Shown: positions 63,082-64,000 of the stretch, piece after piece
Position numbering within the stretch: position 1 is the stretch's first letter
Layout: every line of letters starts with the position of its first letter
Assembly (NCBI RefSeq): GCF_002777255.1
Contig: NZ_CP017634.1
Location: 4,352,903 to 4,416,902, forward strand
Direction of reading: 5' to 3'
DNA length: 64,000 nucleotides
Source of the DNA: Candidatus Formimonas warabiya
GTDB lineage: Bacteria; Bacillota; Dehalobacteriia; Dehalobacteriales; Dehalobacteriaceae
Notes under the pieces: model-generated
Told to the model about the DNA's origin: nothing
The model's database searches: none
Seen by the model: the letters and a program-made list of their open reading frames with translations, nothing else
Position numbers and translations under genes: made by a program

Positions 63082-63714
63082 ATGAAACAAGACGACTTGC
63101 AACAAATCTATCAGCGGGCTCAGTTGGGGTACCGTATCGGCTTTGGTGAGATGCCTGCCGTAGTGGTTGTGGATTTCTGCAAGGGATTTACCGACCCTTC
63201 CTATCCCCTGGGCGGAGATTTCAGCAAAGAGTTGGCCGCCACAGTAAAGCTTCTGAAGCTGGCGCGCAGCAAAAATATGCCGGTCGTGTTCACCACAGTC
63301 GGCTATCAGGCGCATTTGAAAGACGACGGCATCTGGTCGAAAAAGATTACCAGCCACAAACATCTGATGTTAAACAGCGAATTCATAGAGATTGATGGCA
63401 GGCTGAGCGTGGACCCGGAGTACGATACTGTGCTGATCAAAAAAGGCGCATCAGCCTTCTTTGGTACAAATTTAATTTCCATACTGATTTCTCAGGGTGT
63501 GGATACTGTCATCGTAGCCGGAGTCACTACCAGCGGCTGCGTTCGTGCTACAGTTGTGGACGCCTGCCAGTTCGGCTTCAGGACAATCGTCCCGGCTGAT
63601 TGTGTCGGCGACCGCGCTGAGGCACCGCATCTGGCAAACTTGTTTGATATCGACAGTAAATACAGTGACGTAATGTCACTGAACGAGGTGCTTGAGCGCC
63701 TAGCCGCCTATTAG
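63082..63714 (+). CDS. Isochorismatase-family cysteine hydrolase
   Basis: Start is ATG 63082 after ACGGAGGT; the frame extends upstream without a site. The 210-residue protein has the family triad: Asp in VVVVDFCKGF, Lys in VLIKKGASAFFGT and the nucleophile Cys in VTTSGCVRATVVDA, with the cis-peptide region AGVTTS. The style is closest to N-carbamoylsarcosine amidase and related amide hydrolases. N-carbamoylsarcosine amidase releases sarcosine in creatinine breakdown, which would suit an organism using methylated amines. Followed by a second copy of the family. Confidence 0.88.
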   Translation: MKQDDLQQIYQRAQLGYRIGFGEMPAVVVVDFCKGFTDPSYPLGGDFSKELAATVKLLKLARSKNMPVVFTTVGYQAHLKDDGIWSKKITSHKHLMLNSEFIEIDGRLSVDPEYDTVLIKKGASAFFGTNLISILISQGVDTVIVAGVTTSGCVRATVVDACQFGFRTIVPADCVGDRAEAPHLANLFDIDSKYSDVMSLNEVLERLAAY

Positions 63715-63764
63715 ACCGAAGGGGCCAAGACACGCTGGAAGGCCAGAAGAAAAGGAGAGAAAAA

Positions 63765-64000
63765 ATGTTGAATAATAGTATTCAGGATTTATATAAAAAA
63801 TCCGGTATGAGCGGACGCGTAGGCTTTGGTAAAAGGCCGGCTATTTTGGTTGTCGATTTTGTGCAGGGTTTTACCTCCAAGGCCGGCTCGCCATTTGGCA
63901 GCGATTATATGGATAGCCACCTGGCGCACACGAGAGAACTTCTAGACGCGGCGCGGGTCAAGGATCTGCCCGTGGTTTTTTCCACGGAGGCATTCAGCGA
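63765..64000 (+). CDS. Second isochorismatase-family hydrolase, cut by window end
   Basis: ATG 63765 after AAAGGAGAG. The visible 78 residues (DLYKKSGMSGRVGFGKRPAI; LVVDFVQGFTSKAGSPFGSD; DLPVVFSTEAF) match the first part of the neighbouring hydrolase, including the catalytic Asp in VVDFVQGF. The gene continues beyond base 64000. A tandem pair of paralogues suggests two subunits or two related substrates. Confidence 0.85.
   Translation, partial: MLNNSIQDLYKKSGMSGRVGFGKRPAILVVDFVQGFTSKAGSPFGSDYMDSHLAHTRELLDAARVKDLPVVFSTEAFS

Overview
The window reads as a chromosomal segment of an anaerobic, spore-forming Firmicute, probably a Clostridia/Peptococcaceae-type bacterium. The evidence is strong AGGAGG-type ribosome sites, frequent TTG/GTG starts, spore-coat-type genes (CotF-like proteins, a CotJC-type manganese catalase, a RemA-like protein), corrinoid and MttB-family methyltransferase genes, and a probable selenoprotein. 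No rRNA, tRNA or CRISPR array was seen. Most of the window is AT-rich. Two stretches are visibly GC-rich: a short one at about 0.97-2.0 kb, and a sharply bounded block at about 38.5-46.26 kb that looks transferred as a unit.

Layout. 0-3 kb: the end of a DUF5050-type gene, a membrane protein and a TetR regulator. 3-6.3 kb: spore-associated genes, mostly on the minus strand, with a broken coat gene and a metallo-beta-lactamase scrap. 6.3-7.5 kb: an ArsR regulator and a DUF5714 protein, both with an in-frame UGA and SECIS-like hairpins. 7.7-17 kb: katG, a sensor kinase, a DUF3231 protein, an IlvD/Edd-type dehydratase and an L,D-transpeptidase. 17-21.4 kb: a PadR/DUF2812 pair, a gdhA scrap, a methyltransferase corrinoid protein, small enzymes and a patchwork of IS66 and IS110 remnants. 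21.5-28.5 kb: aldehyde dehydrogenase, cyclase-family protein, BCCT transporter and non-pyrrolysine MttB homologue (quaternary-amine use), with a divergent sigma factor.

28.9-48.4 kb is a defence island. It holds an McrBC-like pair, three consecutive small TIR-like genes followed (after an IS110 insertion) by a small membrane protein, the GC-rich eight-gene methylase/helicase/SMC-like-ATPase operon with its own HTH regulator, and a two-gene soluble/membrane pair. An intact IS256 element with 8-bp target duplication follows. 50.4-53.6 kb is a type IV pilin-like cluster containing a frameshifted gene. 54-56.4 kb has an XRE regulator, a diguanylate cyclase and a second sensor kinase. 56.9-58.6 kb is an RtcB-PrfH RNA/ribosome-repair operon. 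60.4-62.7 kb resembles phage or ICE immunity regions, with two divergent regulator pairs and clear operator repeats. The right edge carries two tandem isochorismatase-family hydrolases, the second cut by the window end.

Functional themes: (1) layered anti-phage defence with recurrent insertion of mobile elements; (2) methylamine/betaine-type one-carbon metabolism; (3) spore coat and oxidative-stress proteins. Points most worth checking are the two UGA-containing genes at 6.3-7.5 kb, the TIR-rich cluster, and the GC-rich methylase-helicase-ATPase operon.
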